This document shows positions 1-9,017 of a DNA stretch of 64,000 bases, piece after piece. This DNA is from Candidatus Hepatincola sp. Av (lineage in GTDB: Bacteria; Pseudomonadota; Alphaproteobacteria; WRAU01; Hepatincolaceae): the NCBI GenBank assembly GCA_023518375.1, contig CP068450.1:744001-808000 (forward strand). Direction: 5' to 3'. Below the pieces are notes generated by a model, which was not told the origin of the DNA, did no database searches, and worked only from the letters and a program-made list of their open reading frames with translations. The translations under genes were made by a program, and so were the position numbers. How positions within the stretch are numbered: the first letter of the stretch is position 1; every line of letters starts with the position of its first letter.

Positions 1-1009
1 CAGCAAAGGATTTACAAATATTTTTTGCTTCTATTACTACATCTCCTAGGCGGTTACCAGATGGAATAATTAAAGAAGCTCTATATGCTTTGTTTTGTTG
101 AGTAGTAGCTAATAATTCCTCGTAAGCTCTAACTCTTGCCTGATTCTTAGCTTGCCTTGCTTTTGGTGATTTTGAAATCCACTCTAGTTCATTTTTTAAA
201 GTACGTTGTTTTGCCGATTCCTCTTTTTCTTCTTGCTGTAAACGTTTATATTTTTGGCTAAGCCAAGCTGAATAGTTTCCCTCGTAAGGAATTCCTTCCC
301 CTCTTTCTAATTCTAAAATCCAATTAGTAATATTATCTAAGAAGTATCTATCGTGGGTTACTACTAATACCATACCCTTATATTTTTTTAAATAATCTTC
401 CAACCAAGCTACGGATTCCGTATCTAAATGGTTAGTTGGTTCATCTAATAGTAAAATATCAGGGTTAGATAATAATAATTGGCATAAAGCGATTCTTCTT
501 TTTTCACCACCAGATAAATTATGCACAGCTAAGTCTGGGTCGGGGCAGTTTAGAGCGTCCATAGCTATGGCAACTTTTCTATCTAAATCCCATGCGTCTT
601 TAGCTTCAATTTGCCCAGAGAGTTCATCTTGCTCGGCTAATAATTTGTTAATTTCTTCTTCATCTGTAACTTCGGCAAACTTAGCACTAACCTCGTTAAA
701 TTTATTTAGTAGGTTAGTAATTTCCGATAATCCTAAAAAAATATTTTCTTTAACACTTAGGTTATTATCTAACTTAGGTTCTTGTGGTAAGTAACCAATT
801 TTAGTATGCTCTCTAACCCAAATTTCCCCTGAATATTCTTTATCTAGCCCTGCTATTAATTTTAAAAAGGTAGACTTACCTGCACCATTATGCCCTAAAA
901 TGCCAATTTTTGCATTGTGAAAAAAAGATAAATACAAACCATTTAAAATAGTTTTTCCACCTTGATACACTTTTCTTACATCTTTCATTGTTAGTACATA
1001 ATTTACCAT
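1..1009 (-). CDS. ettA: EttA, ABC-F translational throttle ATPase (partial)
   Basis: N-terminal ~336 residues of an ABC-F protein, read on the minus strand from an ATG at 1009; the rest lies beyond the left edge. Visible are a Walker A (GHNGAGKST), an ABC signature (LSGGEKRR), a Walker B followed by DEPTNHLD, the switch His in VVTHDRYFLD, and then a charged Lys/Glu/Gln-rich linker ending near SPKARQAKNQARV, typical of the EttA interdomain linker. Family knowledge: EttA binds the ribosomal E site and gates entry into elongation according to ATP/ADP. No membrane segments are present, as expected for ABC-F. It is divergent from the Asn-rich gene at 1316. The family call is firm; EttA rather than another ABC-F subtype is likely. 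Confidence 0.92.
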   Translation of the reverse strand, partial: MVNYVLTMKDVRKVYQGGKTILNGLYLSFFHNAKIGILGHNGAGKSTFLKLIAGLDKEYSGEIWVREHTKIGYLPQEPKLDNNLSVKENIFLGLSEITNLLNKFNEVSAKFAEVTDEEEINKLLAEQDELSGQIEAKDAWDLDRKVAIAMDALNCPDPDLAVHNLSGGEKRRIALCQLLLSNPDILLLDEPTNHLDTESVAWLEDYLKKYKGMVLVVTHDRYFLDNITNWILELERGEGIPYEGNYSAWLSQKYKRLQQEEKEESAKQRTLKNELEWISKSPKARQAKNQARVRAYEELLATTQQNKAYRASLIIPSGNRLGDVVIEAKNICKSFA

Positions 1010-1315
1010 GCGTCTTCCGTAGTTCTTGATTAATATAGATTAATATTATAGCCTATTTACAAGTTTAGTAAAGGCTAGCATTCACAATTAGTAAATTCAT
1101 AAAAATCTATAAAATTATTAACTATCAACTAGTCAAGTTATTTTAACTAAAAATTAACTTGCAAGTTATACAATAAAAATATGTTTAATTAGCATGGTAT
1201 AATCTTATTTTCTAATTATCTTAGAGAATAGTAATGCTACTTTGCTTAAACCATAAGTTTAATAAAAAGTTAGATAGCTAATCCATTATTCAATAGGTTC
1301 AATAGGTGAGTTTTT
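1010..1315. other. Intergenic region between divergent genes
   Basis: About 300 bases of AT-rich DNA between ettA (minus) and the Asn-rich gene (plus). Promoters for both are expected here. A short direct repeat (CAATAGGT twice) ends in a Shine-Dalgarno-like AGGTGAG seven bases before the ATG at 1316. I see no RNA gene or further ORF. Confidence 0.4.
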
Positions 1316-2062
1316 ATGAAGAAGAAGTTTAATCATGTAAAATACTTAGTAATTTCATTATTTTGCACATTGCTTGCAGTTAATGGTTATACAAAAACCA
1401 CAAATTTACCCGAAAACTCTAATTCTAATACGGCAACTGAAAATTCCAATACAAGTAATAATTCCCAAATGGGTAATACTAACCAGGCTAATACGCCAGC
1501 AAACCAACCACCAGCTAGTAAAAATAACAATAGCAATAACTCTACTGACAATAATAATTCTACAACAAATGATGACAATAATAACAGTAATAACTCTACC
1601 CCCAACAATAGTTCGGCACCAAATGGTGAGAGTAACAATGGGAATAACTCTACTGAAAACAATAGTTCGGCAGTAGATGATGAAAGTAACCTAGATGAAG
1701 GCATGACAGATGCTGAAACTATGGCAGAGGAAGAAGCTAACTCAAATACTTCAGGTAATACTACCAGCAGTACTACTACCCCAAATAAAGGGCAAAATAA
1801 CACCATGAATAATAATGCTAATGGGAACAATCCCACTTCTAATAGTAATTCTGCTAATAAAAGTCCTAAAGTGGATCCTTCAAGCAATAAAAATATTAAT
1901 GCTGAAGCTCCTGTTAATCTTGGTTCTCCTAAGCAAAACTCTAATGTTGAAGAAGATACTAGTGCAGCCGGAGGAATTACTGAAGGTTATAAAAATCCTT
2001 ATATTTCTTCCCAGAATTCTGCTAATAAGAATTCTCCTAATAAAAAATCTAACAAAAAATAG
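1316..2062 (+). CDS. Asn/Ser-rich low-complexity secreted protein
   Basis: 248 residues with a clear N-terminal export signal: Lys-rich start, a hydrophobic stretch at about residues 10-24, and a likely cleavage near VNGYT. The mature part is almost entirely Asn, Ser, Thr, Pro and acidic residues, with imperfect repeats of about 18 residues (NNSTPNNSSAPNGES and NNSTENNSSAVDDES are neighbouring copies). No folded domain or catalytic motif can be seen, and there are no Cys residues in the mature part. The start has a good ribosome site. I do not recognise the family. Composition suggests a disordered surface or periplasmic protein that may vary through its repeats. A long minus-strand ORF over the same bases is an artefact of the repeat composition. 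Confidence 0.7.
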   Translation: MKKKFNHVKYLVISLFCTLLAVNGYTKTTNLPENSNSNTATENSNTSNNSQMGNTNQANTPANQPPASKNNNSNNSTDNNNSTTNDDNNNSNNSTPNNSSAPNGESNNGNNSTENNSSAVDDESNLDEGMTDAETMAEEEANSNTSGNTTSSTTTPNKGQNNTMNNNANGNNPTSNSNSANKSPKVDPSSNKNINAEAPVNLGSPKQNSNVEEDTSAAGGITEGYKNPYISSQNSANKNSPNKKSNKK

Positions 2063-2079
2063 TATGAATAGCTTAAATA

Positions 2080-2146
2080 TGCTTTAGAAGAAGCATAATA
2101 AGGTGATGTTTTTAAGCCAAAATATGAAGCCATAGAACTTACAATA
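2080..2146. repeat. 67-bp direct repeat, copy of an SDR gene segment
   Basis: Identical base for base to 2800-2866 (offset 720), which lies inside the SDR coding sequence. Homology stops abruptly on both sides apart from a few bases. The copy is noncoding here. It looks like a short templated duplication rather than a transposable element; no target-site signature is visible. Confidence 0.9.
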
Positions 2147-2385
2147 ACAAATTAGGCTTTCATTCTCCTTTTCAAATAGTGCTAGTTTATTATTTGGGAA
2201 TTCTTTATAAAAAAGTTCAATAACTCTAATAAATTTAATAAAAAAAATCTTATGAGTTTTTTGTAACCTTTGTATTTACTAACAAAAATGATATCAATGA
2301 AGATATGCTAAGGCTTGAGAGGTAATAAACATCATGTAGGGGCATTATCTTGTAGGAGCTTTAGCTTAACTTTTCAACCAAATAA

Positions 2386-2420
2386 AAATGGCAATAACTC
2401 ACTAAAAATTATTGCCATTT
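2386..2420 (-). terminator. Hairpin, probable terminator of the SDR-HAD-cyt b5 operon
   Basis: Perfect 12-bp stem (2386-2397 with 2409-2420) and an 11-base loop. It lies downstream of the minus-strand gene ending at 2497. The AT flanks give U-rich tracts on either strand, so it may also stop transcripts from the Asn-rich gene. Confidence 0.5.
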
Positions 2421-2496
2421 AATCTTGCACTTATTGAATCGGTATTATCTGTTAAATCCCACTTTTCTAGCAGAACATTCAATGGCAATAATAGTA

Positions 2497-3261
2497 TTAT
2501 TGTTTTTTACTAAAAACTAGCATTTTATTAATTATTAATTCTCTAATACTAAGAGGTAACAAAGATAAAACATAAATTAAAGCAAACATAGGTTTTGGAA
2601 AAATAATAGTTCTTTTTTGCTTTTTAATACCTTGAAAAATAATTTTACTAGCAGTTTCTGCACTCATTAACATAGGTAGCTTTTTTATAGTACTCTGCTT
2701 TAACATTTTACTTTCTATAAAACCAGGAATAATAGTAGAAAGAATAATATTATGCTGTTTTAATAGTGGAGATATCCCCTCAGCTAATACTCTAATTGCT
2801 GCTTTAGAAGAAGCATAATAAGGTGATGTTTTTAAGCCAAAATATGAAGCCATAGAACTTACAATAGCAATTTGCCCTTCCCCCTTACGCATCATAACCT
2901 CAATGCTAGGGTGTATAGTATTAAATACTCCATTTACATTGGTAGAGAATATTGTATTAGCCATTTCAGCTAGGGAAACTTGTTTGATAAAACTACTAGC
3001 AATGCCTGCATTGGCAATCACAATATCTAAACCATAATTTTGGGCAACATACTGAATAAAAGTATTCATTTCTACAGCATTACGAACATCAACTACTTGC
3101 CCTAAAATAAAATTAGGATATTGGCTAAAATATTGAACTGTTTCAGCAACTTTCTTCTTATTACGTCCTGTAAGAATAACTCTATAACCATGATTCAAAT
3201 ACTGTTCTACTAAAGCAAAACCAATACCTGATGTTCCACCTGTAATTAAAACTAACCTCAC
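2497..3261 (-). CDS. Short-chain dehydrogenase/reductase (SDR)
   Basis: 254-residue classical SDR. The Rossmann dinucleotide motif TGGTSGIG is at residues 7-14, then NAG near residue 84, the catalytic Ser in IVSSMAS and the YxxxK pair in YYASSKAA. An Arg in TGRNKKK suggests NADPH preference. The C-terminus is hydrophobic (about residues 222-245), as in SDRs that act on lipid substrates such as 3-ketosphinganine reductase-like enzymes; this is only a hint. The start is GTG with an AGG-rich upstream stretch. It is last in a minus-strand run after the cyt-b5-like and HAD genes. The substrate cannot be read from sequence. Confidence 0.85.
   Translation of the reverse strand: MRLVLITGGTSGIGFALVEQYLNHGYRVILTGRNKKKVAETVQYFSQYPNFILGQVVDVRNAVEMNTFIQYVAQNYGLDIVIANAGIASSFIKQVSLAEMANTIFSTNVNGVFNTIHPSIEVMMRKGEGQIAIVSSMASYFGLKTSPYYASSKAAIRVLAEGISPLLKQHNIILSTIIPGFIESKMLKQSTIKKLPMLMSAETASKIIFQGIKKQKRTIIFPKPMFALIYVLSLLPLSIRELIINKMLVFSKKQ
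2800..2866. repeat. 67-bp direct repeat, source copy inside the SDR gene
   Basis: The in-gene partner of 2080-2146. It encodes SDR residues around the catalytic Tyr/Lys, so this copy is presumably the original. Confidence 0.9.
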
Positions 3262-3318
3262 CTTAACCTATATAAAAATTTAGCATACTAAAAATTAAAA
3301 TAACGTAAGCAAAGTGTA

Positions 3319-3789
3319 TTAACTTGGTAAACAAGAAATAATATTTTTATACTTAGCTACTTCTTCATGATTTTCTAATAAATCATCAAATAAAAAAGCA
3401 AAACTACCTTTTTCCTTTAAGATATTGCTAATTAATTGTCCTTTTTGCTGGAAAGCGTCCATTATTAAACGTTCATCATTCAACCAAAGGTCATGCTTTG
3501 CTAACCATTGTTTACTCTCTTCTCGTAAACTAGACGAACGTGCTGTAATATAATAAACACTATCTTTATTATCCCTTAGTAAATACTGTAATAATTTTAC
3601 GGTATTGTTGGGAATTAAAGGGATATTATTATAACCTATTTCTTCCTTAATTTTTAGATCTATAGCTACATAGAAATCATCTTTATTGGAAAAATCTTTT
3701 AAATGAATATTGTGTTTTACCGATAAAGAATCCACCACACTCTGGGTATGGCAAATGGTATCATCAAGGTCAAAAAAATATAAATACAT
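3319..3789 (-). CDS. HAD-superfamily hydrolase
   Basis: 156 residues. HAD motif I is DLDDT at residues 7-11 (nucleophile Asp7, acid/base Asp9), motif II is the Thr in YYITARSSS, and a DD pair in FLFDDLLENH is motif IV. The protein is short, with only a small helical cap between motifs I and II. It is expected to be a cytosolic phosphatase. It begins one base away from the end of the upstream cytochrome-b5-like gene, so the two are probably co-transcribed. Substrate unknown. Confidence 0.8.
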   Translation of the reverse strand: MYLYFFDLDDTICHTQSVVDSLSVKHNIHLKDFSNKDDFYVAIDLKIKEEIGYNNIPLIPNNTVKLLQYLLRDNKDSVYYITARSSSLREESKQWLAKHDLWLNDERLIMDAFQQKGQLISNILKEKGSFAFLFDDLLENHEEVAKYKNIISCLPS

Positions 3790-3790
3790 T

Positions 3791-4081
3791 TTAAGGTTTA
3801 AATTTACCTACAACTGGGACTTTCTTTAGATTCTCCCTCATTGTTGGATACTTACGAATTGGCACACTTAAATCATTACCAGCAGAATAACCATTATGCT
3901 CACCATTATGCCATACTTTACTAACATCATACACTACACCATCAACGGCAATATAAGCAGGTTGACCTTTCTTGCCATTAAATTGTTTTAAACTTTTAGT
4001 TGTAAATTGTTGCTGTTGCCCAGCGTATGCTATATTAGCTCCAATAAGAATAATAAATAAGCAAATAATTACTTTTTTCAT
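3791..4081 (-). CDS. Secreted cytochrome b5-like (MAPR-type) domain protein
   Basis: 96 residues: a signal peptide (about residues 1-20, cleavage near AYAG) followed by one compact domain with FTTKSLKQFNG, PAYIAVDGVVYDVS and a WHNGEHNGYSAGNDLS segment. This is the pattern of small predicted haem/steroid-binding proteins related to cytochrome b5 and MAPR. The classical HPGG haem motif is absent, so the binding mode would be of the atypical kind. It is probably periplasmic. A good GAGG ribosome site precedes the ATG. It heads a likely three-gene operon with the HAD and SDR genes. Confidence 0.75.
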   Translation of the reverse strand: MKKVIICLFIILIGANIAYAGQQQQFTTKSLKQFNGKKGQPAYIAVDGVVYDVSKVWHNGEHNGYSAGNDLSVPIRKYPTMRENLKKVPVVGKFKP

Positions 4082-4719
4082 AAAAACCTCTAAAATAAAA
4101 TATTAAAAATTTTTCTATATACAAATAGTAATTATTATTTATTTTTTATTCAATCTAATTTTTATTTAATTTTACAGTAAGCAAATATTTGGTAACTTAA
4201 ATTACACCTGTAATCACTTACAACTATAGTAAAATACTAGCAAATATAATCCAATGATTATACTCGTTATAGTTTATATTATAAAGTTTTGGTATTTACT
4301 AAATTTTTAGTATTTTCTATTAGTAGTAGAATTTTACACTGCTACTATAAAGTTTGTTGTAATACAACCTAAAGTATTATGAATGAAACTACTAATTTCA
4401 TTACAACTGCCAAATAATTGTACTCTTTGCTCTTTATTCATAATATATAAATTATAATTTATCCTGATTATCTACTTTGCTTTTTAGCATAAAATAATAA
4501 TTAATTCCATACAAAGTAAATAGATCTATATTTTGCTAAATTTCTTAGGTTTAAGTAAAGGATATACTAAGTTTTATGCTGTGATACTTTTCAAAATAAA
4601 CTTAATTAATCCCTAAAAAGATATTGCACTATTATAAATTTATAAATATAGTTATATATACAAAATTTTGATTTTTAGATAGGTATTAGATAGTTATTTA
4701 TTATGAATTTTGTAAAAAA
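4082..4719. other. Long AT-rich intergenic region, no gene seen
   Basis: About 640 bases between divergent genes. I find only short open frames, including a 35-codon one ending near 4340 that lacks a convincing ribosome site. No tRNA, hairpin array or transposon end is visible. It probably holds the promoters of both neighbours and decayed sequence. Confidence 0.4.
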
Positions 4720-5154
4720 ATGATTCTTATTTTAACCATAATAATACTTTATACAGGAGCTATTTTTGCATCAACTCATAAATGGAAAAATAACAGTATA
4801 GAATCAACAGAATATGGGGATTTGCTAACTTTACTAATTTTTGAAAATGGTTTGCAAGAAAAAAATATTGGTATTATCTTTCCAAGTGATGAATGTTCTT
4901 CATACGATAGTATACCAACAAATGCACCATCCATGTATATTAATAATACCAAAGTGCAAATGATGGCACAGTGTTTAGCCAAAGGGAAAAGAATGGATTT
5001 CCCTAAAACTTCAGCAGGCAGACACTATGTAATTAATGAATTACGAAATAAAAATCAAATTATTTATAAACAGGGAGAACTAACCACTACCTTTAAGGCT
5101 AAAGGATTTACAAATGCTTATAACTCTTTTGAAAGTATATCTGGTGGATTATAA
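4720..5154 (+). CDS. Hypothetical exported protein
   Basis: 144 residues. The first ~18 are strongly hydrophobic and end in IFAS, consistent with a signal peptide or anchor lacking a basic N-terminus. The mature part has two Cys (in DECSS and QCLAK) that could form a disulfide, and ends in a Gly-rich tail. The ATG follows a run of A without a clear Shine-Dalgarno. An in-frame stop immediately upstream excludes a longer start. I do not recognise the family. It is separated from the symporter gene at 5345 by 190 bases. Confidence 0.55.
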   Translation: MILILTIIILYTGAIFASTHKWKNNSIESTEYGDLLTLLIFENGLQEKNIGIIFPSDECSSYDSIPTNAPSMYINNTKVQMMAQCLAKGKRMDFPKTSAGRHYVINELRNKNQIIYKQGELTTTFKAKGFTNAYNSFESISGGL

Positions 5155-5344
5155 GACCTAAAACCAAGCAATATAAATATCATTATTACAGAACTTACAG
5201 TTGCTAAACTTAGATTTATTTTATTTATTAACTACCCCCAATAAATAGTTGTGTTTAAAAAATTATCTTACTATATGTAAATAAATTGGGTATTATATTA
5301 AAGATATACATACAACGAAAACAAGCTCCATAGGTAAAACAATA

Positions 5345-6691
5345 ATGATAGCTCAAGTTCTTAACTCCCTAGCAGTAATCCTTTTATTAGTAATTCTTGT
5401 TATTTTACAAAGAAAGCACATTAAGTTTAACAAAAGAGTATTTTGTGCTTTATTTTTAGGAGCAATCTTAGGTGCTTTGTTCCACTTACAAGATCATGCC
5501 AATTTTACTAGTGGCTTGGCAATCGCTTCAACTGTAAGTACTATTTATATTCGTTTATTACAAATGATAATTTTCCCACTGGTGGCTATGGGTATTTTAT
5601 CGGCCATTACTAAAATGAGTGAATCTACCCATTTAGGAAAGTCTTTAGGTTTAATTATTTTAATGTTACTGGTAACCACAGCTATTGCTGCTTGTGTAGG
5701 TATTTTTATTACCTATGTATTCCATATAGATTTTCGTTCTTTAAACCATATTATTCCTGAACAAGGGTTTTTAAATCAATTAGCTGAAAAGAAATCATCT
5801 ATGGATCCTTCTTTACTTACAACTCTAACTAATTTAATTCCTACCAATCCTTTTGCCGATTTAGCCGGTATGCGAAATAATTCTATTGCTGCTACTGTAA
5901 TTTTCTTCTTGTTTATTGGTTTTGCTTATTTAGGAGTAAGTAGAAAATATCCTGAAACAGGAGAACAATTCAAAAAAGGAGTTGATGTTCTTTTTACCAT
6001 AATTATGCGAGCTGTAATTCTAATTATACGGTTAACTCCTTATGGTGTTTTTGGTTTAATTTTTCAAGTATTTGCTAATACTAACTACCATGATTTACTA
6101 TCTTTAATAAGTTTTGTTGGCGCTTCATATTTAGCCATTTTACTTATGTATATAATACATTCTCTTATTCTGGCTCTAAATGGTTATAATGTACTTACCT
6201 ATTATAAAAAAGTTTTTCCTTTGCTAACTTTTGCTTTTCTTTCTAGGTCATCAGCCGCTAGTATCCCTTTAAATATTGATACACAAACAGATGCTTTAGG
6301 AGTAAACAGTGGTTTAGCTTCTGCCTCTTCGGCCTTTGGTGCAATTTTAGGGCAAAATGCTTGTGCTGGTATTTACCCTGCAATGCTTGCTATTATTGTA
6401 GCTCCTACTGTTGGCATTGACCCATTCTCATTACATTTTATGGCAACATTAGTGCTGGTTATTGTGTTAAATTCTTTAGGAGTAGCAGGTGTTGGTGGTG
6501 GAGCTACCTTTGCTGCTATTGCTACTTTTTCCTTCTTTAATATGCCTTTGTATATTATTGCCTTATTAGTAGCAATTGAACCAATTATAGATATGGCTAG
6601 AACATCTTTAAATATAAATGGTTCTTTAGTAGCATCTTTAGTATCAGCAAAGTTTACTAACAATATTAATAAAGATGTTTTTAATTCTTAA
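5345..6691 (+). CDS. tcyP: L-cystine:cation symporter, TcyP/YdjN type
   Basis: 448-residue member of the dicarboxylate/amino acid:cation symporter family. It has many membrane segments, a Ser-rich re-entrant motif (SRSSAASIPLN) and the following GQNACAGIYPAMLAI and APTVGI segments, which I recognise from the cystine carrier TcyP/YdjN rather than from glutamate or C4-dicarboxylate carriers. It would import cystine across the inner membrane. It is followed after 18 bases by a CoA-disulfide-reductase-like gene, which fits a cystine-uptake and disulfide-reduction unit. Substrate specificity is inferred from those motifs. Confidence 0.85.
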   Translation: MIAQVLNSLAVILLLVILVILQRKHIKFNKRVFCALFLGAILGALFHLQDHANFTSGLAIASTVSTIYIRLLQMIIFPLVAMGILSAITKMSESTHLGKSLGLIILMLLVTTAIAACVGIFITYVFHIDFRSLNHIIPEQGFLNQLAEKKSSMDPSLLTTLTNLIPTNPFADLAGMRNNSIAATVIFFLFIGFAYLGVSRKYPETGEQFKKGVDVLFTIIMRAVILIIRLTPYGVFGLIFQVFANTNYHDLLSLISFVGASYLAILLMYIIHSLILALNGYNVLTYYKKVFPLLTFAFLSRSSAASIPLNIDTQTDALGVNSGLASASSAFGAILGQNACAGIYPAMLAIIVAPTVGIDPFSLHFMATLVLVIVLNSLGVAGVGGGATFAAIATFSFFNMPLYIIALLVAIEPIIDMARTSLNINGSLVASLVSAKFTNNINKDVFNS

Positions 6692-6709
6692 ATTAATAAG
6701 GAGTTAACT

Positions 6710-8068
6710 ATGAAAATTGTAATTATTGGTGGTAATGGAGCAGGTATGACCTGTGCGGCGAAACTTCAACGCAATTTACCTAAATCTGAAATTGTTGTTT
6801 TTGAAAATAGCCCTTATGTATCTTTTGGAGCTTGTGGCTTACCTTATTATATTGGCAATTTTTTTAATAATTCTAATAATTTATTTGCCCGCACTAAAGA
6901 GCAATTAGAAGCTACAGGTTTTAAAATTTTTACAGAACATGAAGTATTAAATATTAATCCTAAAACAAAAACTATTGAGGTTAAAAACTTACAAAAGCAA
7001 ACCACTTTTACTACAAATTATAATAAATTAGTATTGGCAACGGGGGCAAATGCCATTACCTTAAATTTACAAGGAGAAAATATCAGTACGGTTAAAACCT
7101 TAGCTGAAGCCGACAAAATTAAGAATTACCTGACAAAGCATAAAGTGAAAAATATTGGTATCCTTGGAGCAGGTTATATTGGCTTAGAATTATTAGAAGC
7201 TTTTACTAATTACAATATTAATATTATTGATTTAAAAAGCCAATTAAGCCAAAATTTTTTAGACTCTGAATTTGAAGAAGTATTAGCTAAAGAAATTAAC
7301 AGCCACTCTAATATTAAACTTCACTTAAATACAGCTTTTAAAGAATTAACTAATAATCAAAAGAATTTAACGCTACACTTAATAAATAAACAAACTCAAA
7401 AACCTTTTGATATCAAGGTAGAATTTCTAATTGTTGCCTTAGGCTTTAAGCCCTTTATACCTGAAATTCTTCATAGTAAAATTAAAACATTACCCAATGG
7501 TGCCGTATTAATTAACCAAAAAGGTGAAACTAGTATTAAAGATATTTATGCGGCTGGTGATTGTGCTTCTATTTGGCATAATATTTTAAAAACTCAAACC
7601 TATATCCCCTTAGCTACCGTTGCTAATAAAATGGGAAAAAAGGTAGCAGATACCATAGCTAAACACTCTAATAGTTTTACAGGAGTTTTAGGTTCAGCTT
7701 GTTTAAAACTATTAAACTTAGAAATAGCTAAAACAGGAATTAGTGAGTCTGAAGCAAAAGCTAATAATATTCCTTATGTTGCCACATTTGTAAAAGACTA
7801 TAACCATACTAATTACTACCCTAACCAAGCAAAACTTTTTATGAAGATTCTACATTCTCCTAAAACTAAAAAAATCTTAGGAGCCCAATTAGTTGGTAAA
7901 AATGGCACTTCTCTAAGGCTTCATGCCCTTAGTGTAGCCATTGAAACAGGTTTAACCATTGAAAAACTAGGCAATTTAGACTTTGCCTATGCTCCACCCT
8001 TTAATAGAACTTGGGAAGCATTAAATGTTTTAGGCAATGTAGCTGCTAAAGCTAAGTCCTCCTCTTAA
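6710..8068 (+). CDS. CoA-disulfide reductase-like flavoprotein
   Basis: 452-residue pyridine nucleotide-disulfide oxidoreductase of the CoADR/NADH oxidase/NADH peroxidase group. An FAD-binding GGNGAG is at residues 8-13. The single active-site Cys sits in FGACGLPYY near residue 44. A second Rossmann motif (GAGYIGLE) binds NAD(P)H, followed by the FAD motif AAGDCAS and a dimerisation domain ending in AYAPPF. There is no C-terminal rhodanese domain. A strong AGGAG precedes the ATG. Position directly behind the cystine importer supports a thiol-redox role (reduction of CoA or low-molecular-weight disulfides). NADH oxidase or polysulfide reductase activity cannot be excluded. Confidence 0.82.
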   Translation: MKIVIIGGNGAGMTCAAKLQRNLPKSEIVVFENSPYVSFGACGLPYYIGNFFNNSNNLFARTKEQLEATGFKIFTEHEVLNINPKTKTIEVKNLQKQTTFTTNYNKLVLATGANAITLNLQGENISTVKTLAEADKIKNYLTKHKVKNIGILGAGYIGLELLEAFTNYNINIIDLKSQLSQNFLDSEFEEVLAKEINSHSNIKLHLNTAFKELTNNQKNLTLHLINKQTQKPFDIKVEFLIVALGFKPFIPEILHSKIKTLPNGAVLINQKGETSIKDIYAAGDCASIWHNILKTQTYIPLATVANKMGKKVADTIAKHSNSFTGVLGSACLKLLNLEIAKTGISESEAKANNIPYVATFVKDYNHTNYYPNQAKLFMKILHSPKTKKILGAQLVGKNGTSLRLHALSVAIETGLTIEKLGNLDFAYAPPFNRTWEALNVLGNVAAKAKSSS

Positions 8069-8416
8069 GTTTATTTTGGTTAAAGCCTTTTAAATTCTAC
8101 TTTACTTACAAGAAGTACTATTACTTATTTTTCTTAATACAGTTAATATTTGTAGCAGGAAAATTATAATGGCAATTTAGGAAAGATTAAATGGCAAATT
8201 TTTAAATGCACTATAAAATAAAGGTAGTACAGCCACAGCTACTGTAACTAAATATAAATACTTATTTACTGCCACTCAATGCCCTACAATTAAGGGGGGG
8301 GGGTAGAAGAATGTGAGATTACCCTATATAGAAGTTCACAAAGTTATTAAATAAGCTGCAATAATTCAAGATCACCTAATATATCTTTTTTAAGGTTAAC
8401 AAGATTTAATGGTATT
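8069..8416. other. Convergent intergenic region with a G10 tract
   Basis: About 350 bases between convergent genes. The one striking element is an uninterrupted run of ten G (8294-8303) in otherwise AT-rich DNA. I see no ORF or RNA gene. Confidence 0.5.
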
Positions 8417-8902
8417 CTACTTAATAGGAAAACCATATTCTTTTTTGATAACTCTTGTAATATGAGTAGTTCTTATACGTTTTAAAAAAGGTACTTTAGC
8501 TACTTTAGTATTAATAATATTTTTGTAATCTAGCCAATCTTTAACTTTGAACTTTAATAAATAATCTGTTTCTAAAGATAGAGCATAAATCTCACGGATT
8601 TCAGGAATTTTAGCTAAAGCTGTTTCAAAGGCATCTTTTTCACTTTCATCTTTAACCTCAATAGAAACTGAAGCAAACATAGTAATATTGTAATTAAAAA
8701 CTTTTGCATCAATATCTGCAAAATAACCTTTAATTACGCCATGATCTTGCAAAGTTTTTAAACGCCGTAAACATGGTGAAGGTGATATTCCTACAATGTT
8801 AGATAGTTCTATATTAGAAATTCTTCCATTATCTTGTAAAATTTCTAAAATTTTAATATCTATATCATCTATTTTTATAGTATTCTTCATAGTTTTACTC
8901 AT
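8417..8902 (-). CDS. Lrp/AsnC-family transcription regulator
   Basis: 161 residues: an N-terminal winged helix-turn-helix (about residues 10-60; NGRISNIELSNIVGIS then CLRRLKTL as recognition helix) and a C-terminal RAM ligand-binding domain (about residues 70-150). Such proteins form octamers and respond to amino acids. It lies between the cystine module and trxB and is divergent from trxB, so control of sulfur amino acid or redox genes is a reasonable guess, not shown by sequence. Two in-frame ATGs, at codons 1 and 5, are both possible. Confidence 0.9.
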   Translation of the reverse strand: MSKTMKNTIKIDDIDIKILEILQDNGRISNIELSNIVGISPSPCLRRLKTLQDHGVIKGYFADIDAKVFNYNITMFASVSIEVKDESEKDAFETALAKIPEIREIYALSLETDYLLKFKVKDWLDYKNIINTKVAKVPFLKRIRTTHITRVIKKEYGFPIK

Positions 8903-9017
8903 ATAATATTACTAAAATGATACAATACAAATAAATGCCTTTACAACTAAAATATCTTTCATTAGCATACTAATAAAGGTATTTTTTATAAAACTTTATA
9001 AAACGGGAATTCATATA

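Larger units (their letters stand above)
2063..2496. other. Intergenic region with a gene-fragment copy and a hairpin
   Basis: This 430-base stretch has no intact gene. It contains a 67-base exact copy of an internal piece of the neighbouring SDR gene (2080-2146) and a 12-bp perfect inverted repeat (2386-2420). The remainder is AT-rich and unremarkable. Confidence 0.6.

Noticed and set aside
1387-1887. 166-codon minus-strand ORF over the Asn-rich gene
   Set aside because: Leu/Val-rich mirror of the AAT/AAC repeats on the other strand, without a ribosome site; the plus-strand frame has a signal peptide and good start.
4337-4441. 35-codon minus-strand frame in the 4.1-4.7 kb gap
   Set aside because: Too short, no ribosome site and no recognisable motif; could be a gene remnant but cannot be supported.
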